Part shown: piece after piece, positions 42,753 to 55,075 of the stretch
How positions within the stretch are numbered: position 1 is the first letter of the stretch
Layout of the letters: each line of letters starts with the position of its first letter
Assembly (NCBI GenBank): GCA_034509735.1
Contig: JACGWO010000010.1
Span: forward strand, 11,731,193 to 11,795,192
Reading direction: 5' to 3'
DNA: 64,000 nucleotides
DNA from: Sesamum alatum
Taxonomy: Eukaryota > Streptophyta > Magnoliopsida > Lamiales > Pedaliaceae
Program-made: the position numbers and the translations under genes
The notes under the pieces: generated by a model
Database searches by the model: none
What the model was told of the DNA's origin: nothing
Seen by the model: the letters and a program-made list of their open reading frames with translations, nothing else

Positions 42753-45371
42753 ACATGTTGGTCTAATATGAGGCAACAATTGAAAAGTCGCCGTCAGTAT
42801 TGGTGGGGAAGGCTTCGACCTCAAGAGCGAAAGGCAAAGAGGCCGGACACTGGAAGAGGAAGAAGGGTAAGATAGAATCAGCCGCTGCAAGCGCTCCGGT
42901 TACCATGCTGGCCATGTTGGGCATGGGCAAAGGAAAGAGGAAGGCGGTTCATCAGTCAAGGATTGCGAAAGATATTTGCATATATTGCCATGAAAAGGTG
43001 CATTGGAAGAGGGAGTGTCCTAAACTCGCCTCCAACCAAGGTACATTTGAATTGTGCTTTAGTATGATGACTATTCTATTTCTTGGGTATTGGATACAAG
43101 TTGTTTTACAGGAAATTGAAAGGAGTAGAAGGCTAAGACGGAGATGGTTCTAAAGCTAGGCAATGACAGGGCTATTGCTGCAAAAGCTATAGGACTAATT
43201 AGGCTTAGCCAGTGATCATGTTAGAAAAGAGTTGATATGTCACAATTATGTAACCTAGCATGATCAAATTATGTTTTTGTATTGTTGGACAATGAGGATT
43301 ACATGTTTTTTTATCAATGAAAGTTTCTTTTATTTGACAAAGAATGGTTATTCTTGTCTGCTAGGTTGTTTGCATAATTGTTTCAATACTATCCCATAAT
43401 TAGGTTATGAATGCTCAAAGCAAATGAGAAAAATGGATAATCAAGATAAACTCACAAATTTGGCATGTAAAGCTAGGTCACATTCCTCTAGATAGGATGA
43501 GGAGGTTAGTAGATTCAAGGAGTTTAGAAATAGACGATATGATCCTACTAGCTTGCAAGTCCTTCCTGAGCAGAAAGATGGCCAAGAAGCTCTTTGTAGG
43601 ACAAAGTATGCTTGCTAGTGGTCTATTGAATTGAATCTAGTTGGACATCTGTGGATCACTGAATACACAAGACCAAAAGAGGGTTCACAAATTTAAGGGC
43701 CTTTGGAAGGCTTAGAGAATTAGATTTGAAGTGGGAACCAAACTGGTTGCAAAATTAACCTTCGATTAGATCGAGTGGTGTGTACTGAGTGGAGTTCTTT
43801 ATGTATCTAAATGAGAATGGAATCTCACTCAGTGGAATTCTTCTAGAAACGCCACAATTGAACGACGTCTTTGATAAATGAGGAATCGAACCTTGTTGGA
43901 CAAGGTTCGGTCGGTGTTTCACTGAACTACCTTGGCCCATCTAGGCGTGTTCTAGACAATGGCCAAGTTTTAAAATATGGCACTTTCTAAAGATTGTAGC
44001 CCAGACGCCATATTGGATATGGCACGACAAGCCTGTGTCCTACAAAGTACTTAAGTATGTGGGATGGTCTTGCATATGTCAAGGGACTAGTGGGAGGTAA
44101 ACTAGGTTCGCACAGGTTCATGTGTTGTCCAAAGGGAAATTAGATTTTAGAGGACAACCGATGTGAGGAGTAGCTCCTTGAGGAATCAAGTAGAGCGACA
44201 CTCAGCAAGATATAGAAAATATCATTTGTAATTGAGTTTGCCCACTGACTATATTTCAGTTCTCCTAAGGATGACCGGAATATCCTAGATACCTGAGAAG
44301 TATAGGCTTCTAGGTCAGTCCGGTTAATTGGATTATAATCCAAAAGATATAAGGAGAAGTAATGTTGGACATTAGATCGAATCGATGGCTTGGAGCCATA
44401 TGATTCGACATGGAATTCAAACAAGGTTAAACTCCATGTAACTGCAGTATTCCTTTTGATGAGTTCATATGGGGTATGACTCGATCAGTAGCGAGCTTGA
44501 GGGTCAGTGGGAGTTTAGTTGTATTCCTAGTGTTTAAAGTGTGTAACGTCTTATTCATTTGGAATGAATTTAAGATGTTAGGAAACACTGAATCACGAGC
44601 GTTGTTCATGCAATTCTCCATGAAAGGAATTGGATTCCTATATATAGGGTTAAGCTGTCCAAGATTCAGTCAGGGTTAACTGATGAGGAAGTTAGATATT
44701 TGACATCCCCTATGTCTTTACCGTAATCATCGTGCGTATGTTGTTTGGTGCATTAGACCTGATGTTGTGTATACCTTGGGCGTAACGACATAAATCGGGT
44801 GTGTACCGAGGAGGCAGTGGACCGCTGTTGAGAACAGTTTTTAATACCTGAATAAGGATTAAAGAAGTGTTCTTGATGCACGTTCTATGGAGAGTTGATT
44901 CTGGAAGGCTATAGCGATACTAGCTTCCATCATGTGAATAATGTCTAGCCTCAATATGAAAATATATTCAGGCTTAATGGTAAGTTGGTGGCTTGGAAAG
45001 GTTTCAAGGGGGATATCACGATGGACCATGAAAGCGGAATGTATGGCAACTTTAGAAGTTGCTCTAGAAAGTGGTTTGGATGAAAAATCACATTAAATGG
45101 TTAGGTGTGGTGCCTAGCATGACCAAGATAGTAGTTACCTTGGAGGATAACAACATGACTGTAGCGCAAGCTAAAGGACCGAGATCTCATCACGGATCCA
45201 AAAAAATTCTTAAACAGTACTATCTGGTTGGAGCAATCGTATGGAGAGGTGGAGTCCGGTTGGACCACATCATCTTGGCAAAATTAAAATAGACCCGTGA
45301 GACCGAGCTGGATATCACAGGTCACTCATGCTTAGATAAGTCTGAGCGACATGGGTGATTGGCTTTAGGTC
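42753..45371 (+). pseudogene. Element E gag part 2 and strongly decayed pol
   Basis: Gag basic tail and zinc knuckle in one frame (42800-43020: GHWKRKKGK, CIYCHEKVHWKREC with C60, C63, H68, C73 of that frame). Then only scattered, stop-ridden remnants: pre-integrase (about 43465-43620: LGHIPLDRM, FVGQSMLASGLL), integrase (about 43850-43935, frame of ERRN region; 43985-44090: TPYWIWHDKP), RT (about 44495-44640: SGSLVVFLV, MLGN) and RNase H (about 44880-45290: QAKGPRSHHGSK). Large internal deletions, including the RT catalytic part. Much older than L. Confidence 0.85.
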
Positions 45372-45382
45372 AAGTGGGAGAT
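45372..45382 (+). other. Polypurine tract of element E
   Basis: AAGTGGGAGAT before the LTR start TGTCAGAATAGG. Confidence 0.85.
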
Positions 45383-45543
45383 TGTCAGAATAGGTGATCA
45401 GAAAGCCAATTGGACGGTTTTGGGTACTATTTAGCAATCTTTATTAAAGTAATATTGACTTGATGAATGTACTAAGTATTCATCTATGGCACTATGTGTT
45501 TTGTGCTTACTGATTGCGTTAAATGACGTTTTAACGTCACAAC
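45383..45543 (+). repeat. Element E 3' LTR, piece 1
   Basis: Starts TGTCAGAATAGGTGATC. Interrupted after ACAAC by element G; it resumes at 49782 with AAATGCCCACAGACC, the expected next sequence of this LTR. Confidence 0.9.
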
Positions 45544-46357
45544 TGTTAGAATAGGTGATCAGAAAGCCAATAGGTTTGGCATTTTGTAACCTATTTTACA
45601 ACTTGATGTAATGTAATATTATGTGATGAATAAAATGAGTATTCATTACCCTTGGTACCTTCTTTGTTGTGCTCATTTTCCATATGTTAAATGGTGTTTT
45701 ACATATATCACAGCAAAGCCTACAGACCACGGTTAACAACTCATGCAGTTTGGCCACACATTGGATAATGGTCATGAAACCAACTGATAAAGAGTTGGGT
45801 CTGAAACGTTTCAAGTCGAGGACTTCGAGATAGGGCATAGATAGTCCTATAGAGACTTACACCAAGAGTCGTATTCATTTGATGAGTGGCGTGTTTCATC
45901 GGCTATAAGCGTGGGACGCCCATATGATCTTGGTGGGTTGGTCGACTGGGGTCGAGCCGACTGAACTGACTCGCAGGGATCATCATATGACAGCCTTGGA
46001 GGCTTGGTCGGTATGATTGGATTTTCCCAGTTTCCATAGTACGGGAGTAGTCTTCAGACTTGAGGAACCATGGCAGTCACGTGCACACGATGGTTGTATT
46101 TTGGATCTGATGAGGGGTGATCATTCTGTAAGATGATCATCATAACCCTTGTCCACTGCAGTCAGAATATGTACCGATGACAGTGGGTTCCAAGAAGAGG
46201 ATCCGTCCCCTGTTCGTATGTGACAGAGGTCTCTCCTATGCACTCGGAGACACGTTCATGCTGCTAAAACCTGTGGCCATAGTGGTTAGTCGAGCAGGAA
46301 ATGGTTTTCTGTGTCGATGCAATGTGGCATGCGTAGTCTCGAGTATTAAGCATAGCT
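45544..46357 (+). repeat. Element G 5' LTR, truncated
   Basis: The 5' part of a GGATCC-type LTR, parallel to 47642-48450. Ends at AGTATTAAGCATAG where inverted LTR fragment F begins. Confidence 0.85.
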
Positions 46358-47194
46358 TGAAGGACAAGTGGATCCGCCCGGGAGCGCGAGCGAAAGCGTG
46401 AAAGCGAGGAAAAGTGCGTAAATTAAATCAAATCTAATTTAAAATACGAATCCCAAGGGGTGTACCCTTGGGTGCTCAACCGGGCGTTCGATGTAGGATG
46501 TGTAAATATTAGAAACATATATTTAAACACATAGGGCATAGATGTATATTAAATCAATCAAAGCGTAATAAACCGTTACCTTTGATTATTTAGCGTATGC
46601 TCCCGGCTACATGCGTTGTTCCTTCTCCAGAATGCTCATGAAATCCAAACGTATGGATTCTCCAAAGGTGATCCACACCACACCGGAAGAAACACACGTT
46701 CTTCTTGCTAGAAAAGAACGGGTTTAAGAAGGAATCGGTTTAAGAGAAGAAACACTATGAATTAGTGCTCTCTTAAACTTACTTTGTTCTTCTTCTTGAT
46801 TCAAAATCAAGTGAAGAACACAAGTGTAAGAGAGGGAGAGAGGCCGAGAGTTTGAGAGAGAGGAGAGGATTTTTATCTTCTCTTTTTCCTAGAAAAAGAT
46901 GAATAATGAATGACATGTGCTTGGTGTTGTATATTCTCATATATATACATAATTAATGTGATTATCGGAATGTGTTTAGGTTCATCCAAGGATGTCTAGA
47001 TTCATTCCAATCAATCACCATCAATTCTTCATCAAGCCTACCAAAATTTATGGTATGATCAAATCATACCAAAAGGGAAGAGCTTGATTGGAGTTGATTT
47101 GTCTCTTTCCAAAAGAGATAAGTCAACATACCACGTAGCATGGAACATGGCTGATTTTGCTTCCTTGAAGGGAGCATGTCAGCCATGTTTAATT
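46358..47194 (-). repeat. Inverted LTR fragment F (837 bp) inside G
   Basis: Minus-strand LTR end starting TGAAGGACAAGTGGATCC at 46358, very similar to 50047-50885 of LTR H. It stops at about 47190-47194 (TTTAATTA) where RNase H of G begins. Most likely an LTR or element inserted in the 5' LTR of G, followed by a deletion that removed its far end together with most of G. Confidence 0.82.
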
Positions 47195-47630
47195 ATGCCA
47201 AGTCTCAGTCTGATTTTGTGTTCAGACTAAATGGTGGCGAGGTTGCTTGGAAGAGTTCCAAGCAAGCTACCATGGCGGACTCCACCACAGAGTCTGAATA
47301 CATCGCAGCTTCGGAAGCTGCTAAGGTGGTCGTTTGGATGATGAGCTAGTTGGATGTAGTGCCTAGCATTGCTAAGTCAGTAGTTATCTTTTGCAATAAC
47401 AACGGGTCATTAGAACAAGCAAAGGAACCGAGATCTCATCACCGATTCAAGCATATTTTTAGACACTACCATCTGCTCAGAGAGATGGTTAGCAGAGGTG
47501 ACGTTCGGATGGACTGAGTCGCCTCCGCAGAAAACATACCAGATCCACTTACGAAGCCAGTGTCGCAAGTTTCCCATACTCAGCATCTGGAAAAAATGGA
47601 TTTGAGGTTAATGGGTGATTGACTTTAGGT
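47195..47630 (+). pseudogene. RNase H remnant of element G
   Basis: C-terminal RNase H of a copia polyprotein: AKSQSDFVFRLNGGEVAWKS, TTESEYIAASEAAK, then a deletion of a few residues (the NYIQEL segment), SIAKSVVIFCNNNGS, AKEPRSHHRFKH. The catalytic D of FCDN has become N, there are stops, and the C-terminus reads to the polypurine tract AAGTGGGAGAT (47631-47641). Confidence 0.85.
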
Positions 47631-47641
47631 AAGTGGGAGAT

Positions 47642-49776
47642 TGTTAGAATAGGTGACCAGAGAGCCAATAGGTTCGGCATTTTGTAACCTATTTGACAAC
47701 TTGATGTAATGTAATATTATGTGATGAATAAAATGAGTATTCATTACCCTTGGTACCTTTTTTGTTGTGCTAACTTTTCATATGTTAAATGGTGTTACAT
47801 ATATCACAACAAAGCCCACAGACCACGATTAACAACTCATGCAGTTGGGCCATGCATTGGATGGTGGTCATGAAACCAACTGATAAAGAGTTGAGTCTGA
47901 AACATTCCACGTCGAGCACCTCGAGATAGGGCATCGAGAGTCCTATAGAGACTAGCACCAAGAGTCGTATTCATTGGATGAATGCCATGTCTCATCGGCG
48001 ACAGGCGTGGGACGCCTATATGATCTTGGTGGGTTGGCCGACTGGGGTCGAGCCGACTAAACTGAATCGCTGGGATCATCATATGGAAGCCTTGGAGGCT
48101 TGGTAGGTATGATTGAATTTTCCCGGTTCCGATAGTACGGGAGTAGTCCTCAGAATTGAGGAACCATGTTAGTCACGTGCACACGATGGATGTATCTTGG
48201 ATCTGGAGAGGTGATCATTCTGTAAGATGATCATTATAAGCCTTGTCCAGTACAGTCAGAATGTGTAGCATGGACCGTGGGTTCCAAGAAGATGATCCAT
48301 TCCCTGTTAGTATGTGACAGAGGTATCTCCTATGCACTAGGAGACACGTTCATGCTGCTTAAACTTGTGCCCACTGTGATTGGTCGAGTAGGAAATGGTT
48401 TCCTATGCCGATGCAATGAGGAATGCGTAGTCTCGAGTATTAAGCATAGATGTCTAGTCAAGGATGAGAACCCGTGCCCAATTCCATACTCTCGATGCCC
48501 TAGTCTCTAGTCCGATGGTTCGTTGCTAGACGGCCACCAATGATAACGGGCCCCTGTTGGATACGGGCCCAAGTCTAGCTGAGGGTGAACTTAAAGGGTC
48601 ATACACAAATCACTGAGAAGGTGGAGAAATTGAATTGGAGTCAATTTCAGAGGATAATAGGTAATTGGATTACTTAAGGGATTGTCCATTGGATGGGTGG
48701 GCCGATATTGTATCATGCCATCATTTTAATCCGTAAATGGGATTTATCGGTTAATGTAAAGAATCGAGAATCGGATCTTTTAATTAGATTAAAAGATCAA
48801 TGGGAATTTAAGTGGGCCTTGAATTAAATGGGATTTAATTTTGGGGTTGGTTGTAATTGGATTACAGTGGAACCTGGTCCGTTAAATTTTGGCCGAAGAG
48901 GTGTGTTAATTCCACTTTTGGAATGAGAAGAAGTTGGACTTCATCCCAATATAGGTATGGCCAAAAATTACCACTCTTGGAGAGGTAAAAATCGGCCATA
49001 CATGGCCTTGATGAGGTTGACTTGGTTCTTTTTCTAATGGACAAATCAATTCCAATCAAGCTTGTCTCATTTGGTATGATTAAATCATACCTTATGAGAT
49101 GGTAGGCTTGATTGATGAATTAGTGGGATTGATTAGGATGTATCTAGACATCTTTGGATGAACCTAGACACATTCCAATAGTCACATTAATTTTGTATAA
49201 CATGAGTATATACAATCACCAATGCAAGAGAATTCATTTTCATCTTTTTCTAGGAAAAAGAAGAAAAATACACTTCACTTTCTCTCTCAATTTTCAGCCT
49301 TCTCTACTCACACACATATCCCCTTTATTTTTCATTTGATCTTGGATCATTTGGAAGAACAAAGCAAGTTTAAGAAAAGACACTAATTTAATAGTGTTCT
49401 AGTTTCTTAAACCGAGTCCTCTAAATTAGTTTTTCTTTAGCAAGAAAAATGTGCATCTCTTCCGGTGTGGTGTGGACTACTCTAGAGAATTCATACGTTT
49501 GAACTTGGTGAGCATTTTCGGAGAGGAACATCGATCGTAGCCGTACAAGCGATATAACTACAAAGGTAATTTCGGTTTTACGCTTTCGTAGTTTGCTTTT
49601 CATCTCTATGCTCTATCTATATGTGTTTATAATATTGTCACATCCTACATCGAACGCTCGGTTAAGCACCCAAGGGTACACCCCTCGGGATTTTGCAATG
49701 ATTGTTTTAAATTTATGCTATTTTTCAATTCTCATGCTTCCGCTCGTGCTCCCAGGCGGATCCGCTTGTGACTTCA
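47642..49776 (+). repeat. Element G 3' LTR (2135 bp)
   Basis: TGTTAGAATAGG at 47642, after a polypurine tract, to GGATCCGCTTGTGACTTCA at 49776. A small deletion near 48490-48510 removes sequence between the two parts normally separated by the TCACGCC segment. Confidence 0.9.
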
Positions 49777-49781
49777 AGAAC

Positions 49782-50046
49782 AAATGCCCACAGACCAATT
49801 GGATAACCCATGTAGTTGGGCAGTGCATTGGATGGCAGCTATGAAACCAACTTCTGAGGGTTGGTCTGAATTATTCCAAGTCGAGGACCTCGAGACAGGG
49901 CATCATGGGTCCTATAGAGACTTGCACTAAGGATTGCATAACTGGATGAGTGTCGCGTTTCATCGGTGACAGGCGTTGGGCGTCTATGCAATATTAGTAG
50001 GTTAACTGATAAGGGTGTCAGCTGACTAAACTGACTCGCAGGAATC
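49782..50046 (+). repeat. Element E 3' LTR, piece 2
   Basis: Resumes LTR E after G (AAATGCCCACAGACC) and runs to the GAATC duplication at 50042-50046 where solo LTR H is inserted. Confidence 0.88.
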
Positions 50047-52273
50047 TGAAGGACAAGCGGATCCGCCCGGGAGCGCGAGCGGAAGCGAGGAAGCCGAGAA
50101 AGTGCGTAGATTTAAATCAAATTCAAAATACGCGAATCCCAAGGGGTGTACCCTTGGGTGCTCAACCGGGCGTTCGATGTAGGATATGTAAATATTAAAA
50201 CATATATTTAAACACATAGGGCATAGATGTACAAATGAAATCAATCAAAGCGTAATAAACCATTACCTTTGATTGTTTAGCGTATGCTCCCGGCTACTAG
50301 CGTTGTTCCTTCTTCGGAATGCTCACGAAATCCAAATGTATGGATTCTCCAAAGGTGATCCACACCACACCGGAAGAAACACACGTTCTTCTTGCTAGAA
50401 AAGAACGGGTTTAGGAAGGAATCGGTTTAAGAGAAGAACACTATGAATTAGTGTTCTCTTAAACTTACTTTGTTCTTCTTCTTGATTCAAAATCAAGTGA
50501 AGAACACAAGTGTAAGAGAGGGAGGGAGCACGAAAATTGAGAGAGAGGAGAGGATTTTTGTCTTCTCTTTTTCCTAGAAAAAGATGAATAATGAATCACT
50601 TATGCTAGGTGTTGTATATTCTAATATATATACATAATTAATGTGATTATTGGAATGTGTCTAGGTTCATCCAAGGATGTCTAGATTCATTCCAATCAAT
50701 CACCATCAATTCTTCAATCAAGTCTACCAAAATTTATGGTATGATCAAATCATACCAAAAGGGAAGAGCTTGATTGGAGTTGATTTGTCTCTTTCCAAAA
50801 GAGATAAGTCAACATACCACCTAGCATGAAACATGGCTGATTTTGCTTCCTCCAAGGGAGCATGTCGGCTATATTTAATTAAGGGAAGAAGTCCAACTTC
50901 TTCCTATTCCAAATTAGGAATTATTTCTCCTCTCGGGTATAATTTAACGGACCGGGTTTTATCGTAATCCAATTACGACGAACCCAATATTAAATCTAAT
51001 TTAATGTCCACTTAAATTATTCCCGTTGATCTTTTAATCCAATTAAAAGATCCAACGTCTCAACATCTCAACTTTCCATATTTAATCGAAAATCCAATTT
51101 ACCGATTAAATGAAAGCCCGATACAATATCGGCCCGTCCATCCAATGGACTTTCCCTTAAGTAATCCAATTACTTATTTTATCCTTTGAGATTGACTCCA
51201 AGTCGATCTCTCAACCTCCTCGGTGATTTGTGTGTGACCCTTTAGGTTCACCCTCAGCTAGACTTGGGTCCGTGTACCACAACGGCCCGTTACCATGGGT
51301 GGCCGTCTAGCAACGGTCCATGGCACTAGAGACTAGGTGAATTGGCGTGAACATTTAGGCGCCGATTCCATACGGGTACGATCCTTCCGTCTACCGTCTC
51401 CCGGCCTTAGTCTAGGGTATGGAATTAGGCGTCGGTTCCCATCCTTGACTAGGCATCTATGCTTAATAGTCGAGACCACGTATGCTTCATTGCGTCGACA
51501 CAGGAAACCATTCCCTGTTCGACCAACCACTGTGGCCACAGCTTCAAACAGCATGTACGTGTCTCCGAGTGCATAGGAGATACCTCTGTCACATATTGAC
51601 AGGGGACGGATCCTCTTCTTGGAATCCACCGTCCTCGCTACACATTCTGACTGCACTTGACAAGGCTTATAATGATCATCTTACAGAATGATCACCTCTC
51701 GCCAGATCCAAGATACAGCCGTCCTGTGCACGTGACTGCCATGATTCCTCAAGTCTGAGGATTACTCCCGTACTATCGGAACCGGGGAAAACCAATCATA
51801 CCAACCAAGCCTCCAAGGCTTCCATATGATGATCCCCGCGAGTCAGTCCAGTCGGCTCGACCCCAGTCGACCAACCCATCAAGATCGTGTAGGCGTCCCA
51901 CGCCTGCCGCCGATGAAACACGGCACTCATCCAATGAACACGACTCTTGATGCAAGTCTCAATAGGACTCTCGATGCCCTATCTCGAGGTCCTCGACTTG
52001 GAACGTTTCAGACCCAACTCTTAATCAGTTGGTTTCATGACCACCATCCAATGCGTGGCCCAACTGCACGAGTTGTTATCCATGGTCTGTGGGCTTTGTT
52101 GCGATATAAGTTAAATACCATTTTAACAAATGTAAGATGCGCGCAACAAAGAAGGTACCATTGGTGACAAACACTCATCTTATTCATCACATAATAATAT
52201 TACATTCACATCAAGTTGTCGGATAGGTTACAAATTGCCAAACCTATTGGCTTTCTGGTCACCTATTCCAACA
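50047..52273 (-). mobile_element. Solo LTR H (2227 bp) in LTR E
   Basis: A minus-strand LTR with TGAAGGACAAGCGGATCC at the left end and ...ACCTATTCCAACA at the right. Perfect duplication GAATC (50042-50046 and 52274-52278). Contains CTGTGGCCACAG (51530-51541) and a 107-residue sense open frame (51333-51656), homologous and in register with that of D. No internal sequence on either side, hence solo. Confidence 0.96.
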
Positions 52274-52278
52274 GAATC

Positions 52279-52660
52279 GTCATATGGAAACCTTGGAGGC
52301 TTGGTCAGTATGACTGGAATTCCCAGCTCCGATAGTACGAGATTAGTCCTCGGACTTGAGAAATCATGGCAGTCACATGCATATGATGCATGTTGTATCT
52401 AGCATCTGGCAAGAGATGTCCGTATCTGGGATACATTCTTCATAAGCCTTATCCAGTGCAGTCAGATTACGTATTGCGGACGGTAGATTCCAAGATAGGA
52501 TCCGTCACCGGTCAGTATATGACAGTCGAGTCTCCTATGCGCTCTGAGATGGTTTAAGCTCTTAAAGTCTGTGGCCACAATGATTGATTGAGTAGGGAAT
52601 GGTTTCCTATGTCGATCAATAAAGCAAACGTGTCTCGAGTTATTGAGCATAGTTGTCTAG
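52279..52660 (+). repeat. Element E 3' LTR, piece 3
   Basis: Continues LTR E after H (GTCATATGGAAACC) to GTTGTCTAG at 52660, where it is fused to leader sequence of element I with shared TCCA (52661-52664). About 430 bp of the LTR are missing between here and piece 4 at 62475, judged from the parallel reverse copy at 53940-54270. Confidence 0.85.
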
Positions 52661-52828
52661 TCCATAATTTCAAAAGAAAAATTAACACATATTTTCATAC
52701 ATATAATCATGCTAGAAAAAATCGTAAAACATGCTTTCCAAAAGAATTTTAAACACGTTCAACATGCTTAACACATTATAACATGTAAATCCTTAAAGCC
52801 ACAACACCGAACTGGGCTCTGATACCAC
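52661..52828 (-). other. Second primer site and leader stub of element I family
   Basis: Nearly identical to 60757-60924, the leader start of element I, including the primer site (minus strand TGGTATCAGAGC at 52827-52816). Its position, outside the 3' LTR of I, shows an LTR-internal-LTR-internal order, i.e. remains of a tandem element. Confidence 0.85.
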
Positions 52829-55064
52829 TGAAAGAATCGGGTACGGCCCGAGAACGCAACGGAAGCGTAAAAACGTAAATTTAAGACATAATTTAAACCG
52901 GATTCAAAGGGGTATTCTCTTTGAAGTTCCCGGGCTTTCGGTGTTTGTCAAAGCATAAACAACAAAATAAAACATGCTGCACATGTAGCTTAAAAGGAGA
53001 AGACGAAAGTTACACAAAAATGTAAAAGGAAACCAACCTTTGTTCGTTTATGTAGAACGGGTTCGTGCGTTGTTCCTTTCTTTTCCTTCTTCGTTCGTCC
53101 ACTTGAGAGCTCAACGTAGAACTCCCCTAATGCGTTCCACACCACACTAGAATTTATTTCTACTCTATTGCTATATAGAAAATAGAAACAAAGAAGAAGA
53201 AACAATTCCAAAGAAAGCACTATCGATTAGTGTACCTTGGAATGTTTTTGTTCAATCTTCTCTAAGAAGTATGAACACTAACAGAGAGAATTTTCAGAGA
53301 GTATTTGGCCTACAAACTCTAGAAAAAATCAAGCAAGTTAAGTGATTAGTGTCTAGCAAAGTAGTTTTGTGTATGTAGAATGTAGTGTTCAAAAAACCAC
53401 CTACATAAGTAACCTCCAAGGCAACTTCCACATACACACACTTCTAACACATCCACTACACATGATAGCAAGAGAAAACCACCGAAAAATCAGCAAATTT
53501 TCGTGCTCATCATGTACATATGTGGAAGAGTTGAAACTCCTCCTTAACTAGCTTCAACTTGCATGAAAAAATGGACTTGGACCTTTATGTTTTTCGACTT
53601 GTATTTAATCATATTAAATAAAGTCCAAACATGTATCCATTGGACATTAATTAATTTAATTAATTTCAATCCAATTGAATCCCAATTACTTATTTAATTC
53701 AATTAAATAGACATAAGTCCAAATTAAGAATAATTAATCCAATCAACTATTCTAGCCAAAACCTAATAAATTAATCCAATTAATTTAAAGGTCCTTAGAC
53801 CAAAAAATTAACTAATCCAATTGATTAATTCTTGGACCATCCATCAAATGGATTTCTCAATAAATGATCCAATCATTTATTTTCTCTCTTGAATAAATTT
53901 AATCCGATTAAATTTATTCGCTACTTCTAGAATTAATTCCAAATTAACTCCGCCAAATCCAAAGTGATTTGTGTGTCACTCATTAGGTTCACCCTCAGCT
54001 AGACTTGGGCTTGTGTCCAACACAATTGATCAATTAAATCCAATTTAATTAATTGTCTTCCGATTTACAATTAATCAGAAAAACGCCCGTCATCACAGGT
54101 GGCCGTCTAACAACGGTCCATGGCACTAGAGACTAGGTGAATGTTGGTGTGAAAATTTAGGCTCCCGAGTTCCATACGAGTACGGTCCTTCCATCATCCG
54201 TCTCCCAATCTAAGTCTAGGGTATGGAATTGGGCATCGGTTCTCATCCTGGACTAGACAACTATGCTCAGTAACTCGAAGCACGTTTACTCTATCGAATG
54301 ATGTAGGAAATCATTCCCTACTCGACCAATCGTTGTGGCCACAGACTTATAAGAGTTTCAACTGTCTCATAGCGAATAGGAGACTCGACTGTCATATACT
54401 GACAGGTGACGGATCCTATCTTGGAATCCATCGTCCTCAATACATATTCCGACTACACTGTATAAGGCTTATGATGAACGTATCTCAGATACTGACATCT
54501 CTTGCCAGATTCTAGATACAACCATCATATGTTTGTGACTTCCATGATTCCTCATCTCCGAGGACTAATCTCGTACTATCGGAGCCGGGAATGCCAGTCA
54601 TACCGACCAAGCCTCCAAGGCTTCCATATGACGATTCTCGCGAGTCAGTTCAGTCAGCTGATATCCTTGTCAACTAACCCACTAATATTGCATAGACGTC
54701 CAACGTCTGTCGCCGATGAAACACGGCACTCATCTAATGAATGCAATCCTTAGTGCAAGTCTGTATAGGACTCTCGATGCCCTGTCTCAAGGTCCTCGAC
54801 TTGGAATGTTTGAGACCTAACCCTTAGAAGTTAGTTTCATAGCTGCCATCCAATGCGCAGCCCAACTACATGGGTTGTTCGTTTGGCCTGTGGGCTTTGT
54901 TGTGATGTTAATGGAATAAACATAAATAGCGAGCACAACAAATGGAACTGCCAAACATGAATACTCACTTTATTCATATAAGAACATTACAATTACAATG
55001 ACATTGTCAGAAATAGACTACATCAAGGCCAATCTAATTGGCTTTCCGGTCACCTATTCTAACA
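52829..55064 (-). repeat. Element I 3' LTR (2236 bp)
   Basis: Minus strand TGTTAGAATAGGTGACCGG start at 55064, ...CGATTCTTTCA end at 52829. Palindrome TGTGGCCACA at 54334-54343. Followed on the inside by polypurine tract AAGTGGGAAAT (55075-55065). Confidence 0.93.
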
Positions 55065-55075
55065 ATTTCCCACTT
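55065..55075 (-). other. Polypurine tract of element I
   Basis: Minus-strand AAGTGGGAAAT, one base off the AAGTGGGAGAT of the other copies. Confidence 0.82.

Larger units (their letters stand above)
45544..49776 (+). mobile_element. Element G: deletion derivative of a copia element, nested in LTR E
   Basis: Starts TGTTAGAATAGG (45544) and ends ...GTGACTTCA (49776), flanked by ACAAC (45539-45543) and AGAAC (49777-49781), a 5 bp duplication with one later change. Contents in order: first 814 bp of a 5' LTR, an inverted LTR fragment F (46358-47194), the end of RNase H, a polypurine tract and a full 3' LTR. Nearly all the internal region is lost. Confidence 0.88.

Noticed and set aside
42609..42890. 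93-residue minus-strand open frame spanning the end of LTR D and gag of E
   Set aside because: Crosses a demonstrated insertion junction (GATAA at 42748) and is antisense to gag.
43868..43945. tRNA- or SINE-like segment on the minus strand (GGTTCGATTCC B-box-like motif)
   Set aside because: It aligns with the integrase coding of the copia family (region encoding SERRNRTLLD to the MSF segment); the same GGAATCGAACC string is ordinary integrase codons there. No acceptor stem or A box at proper spacing.
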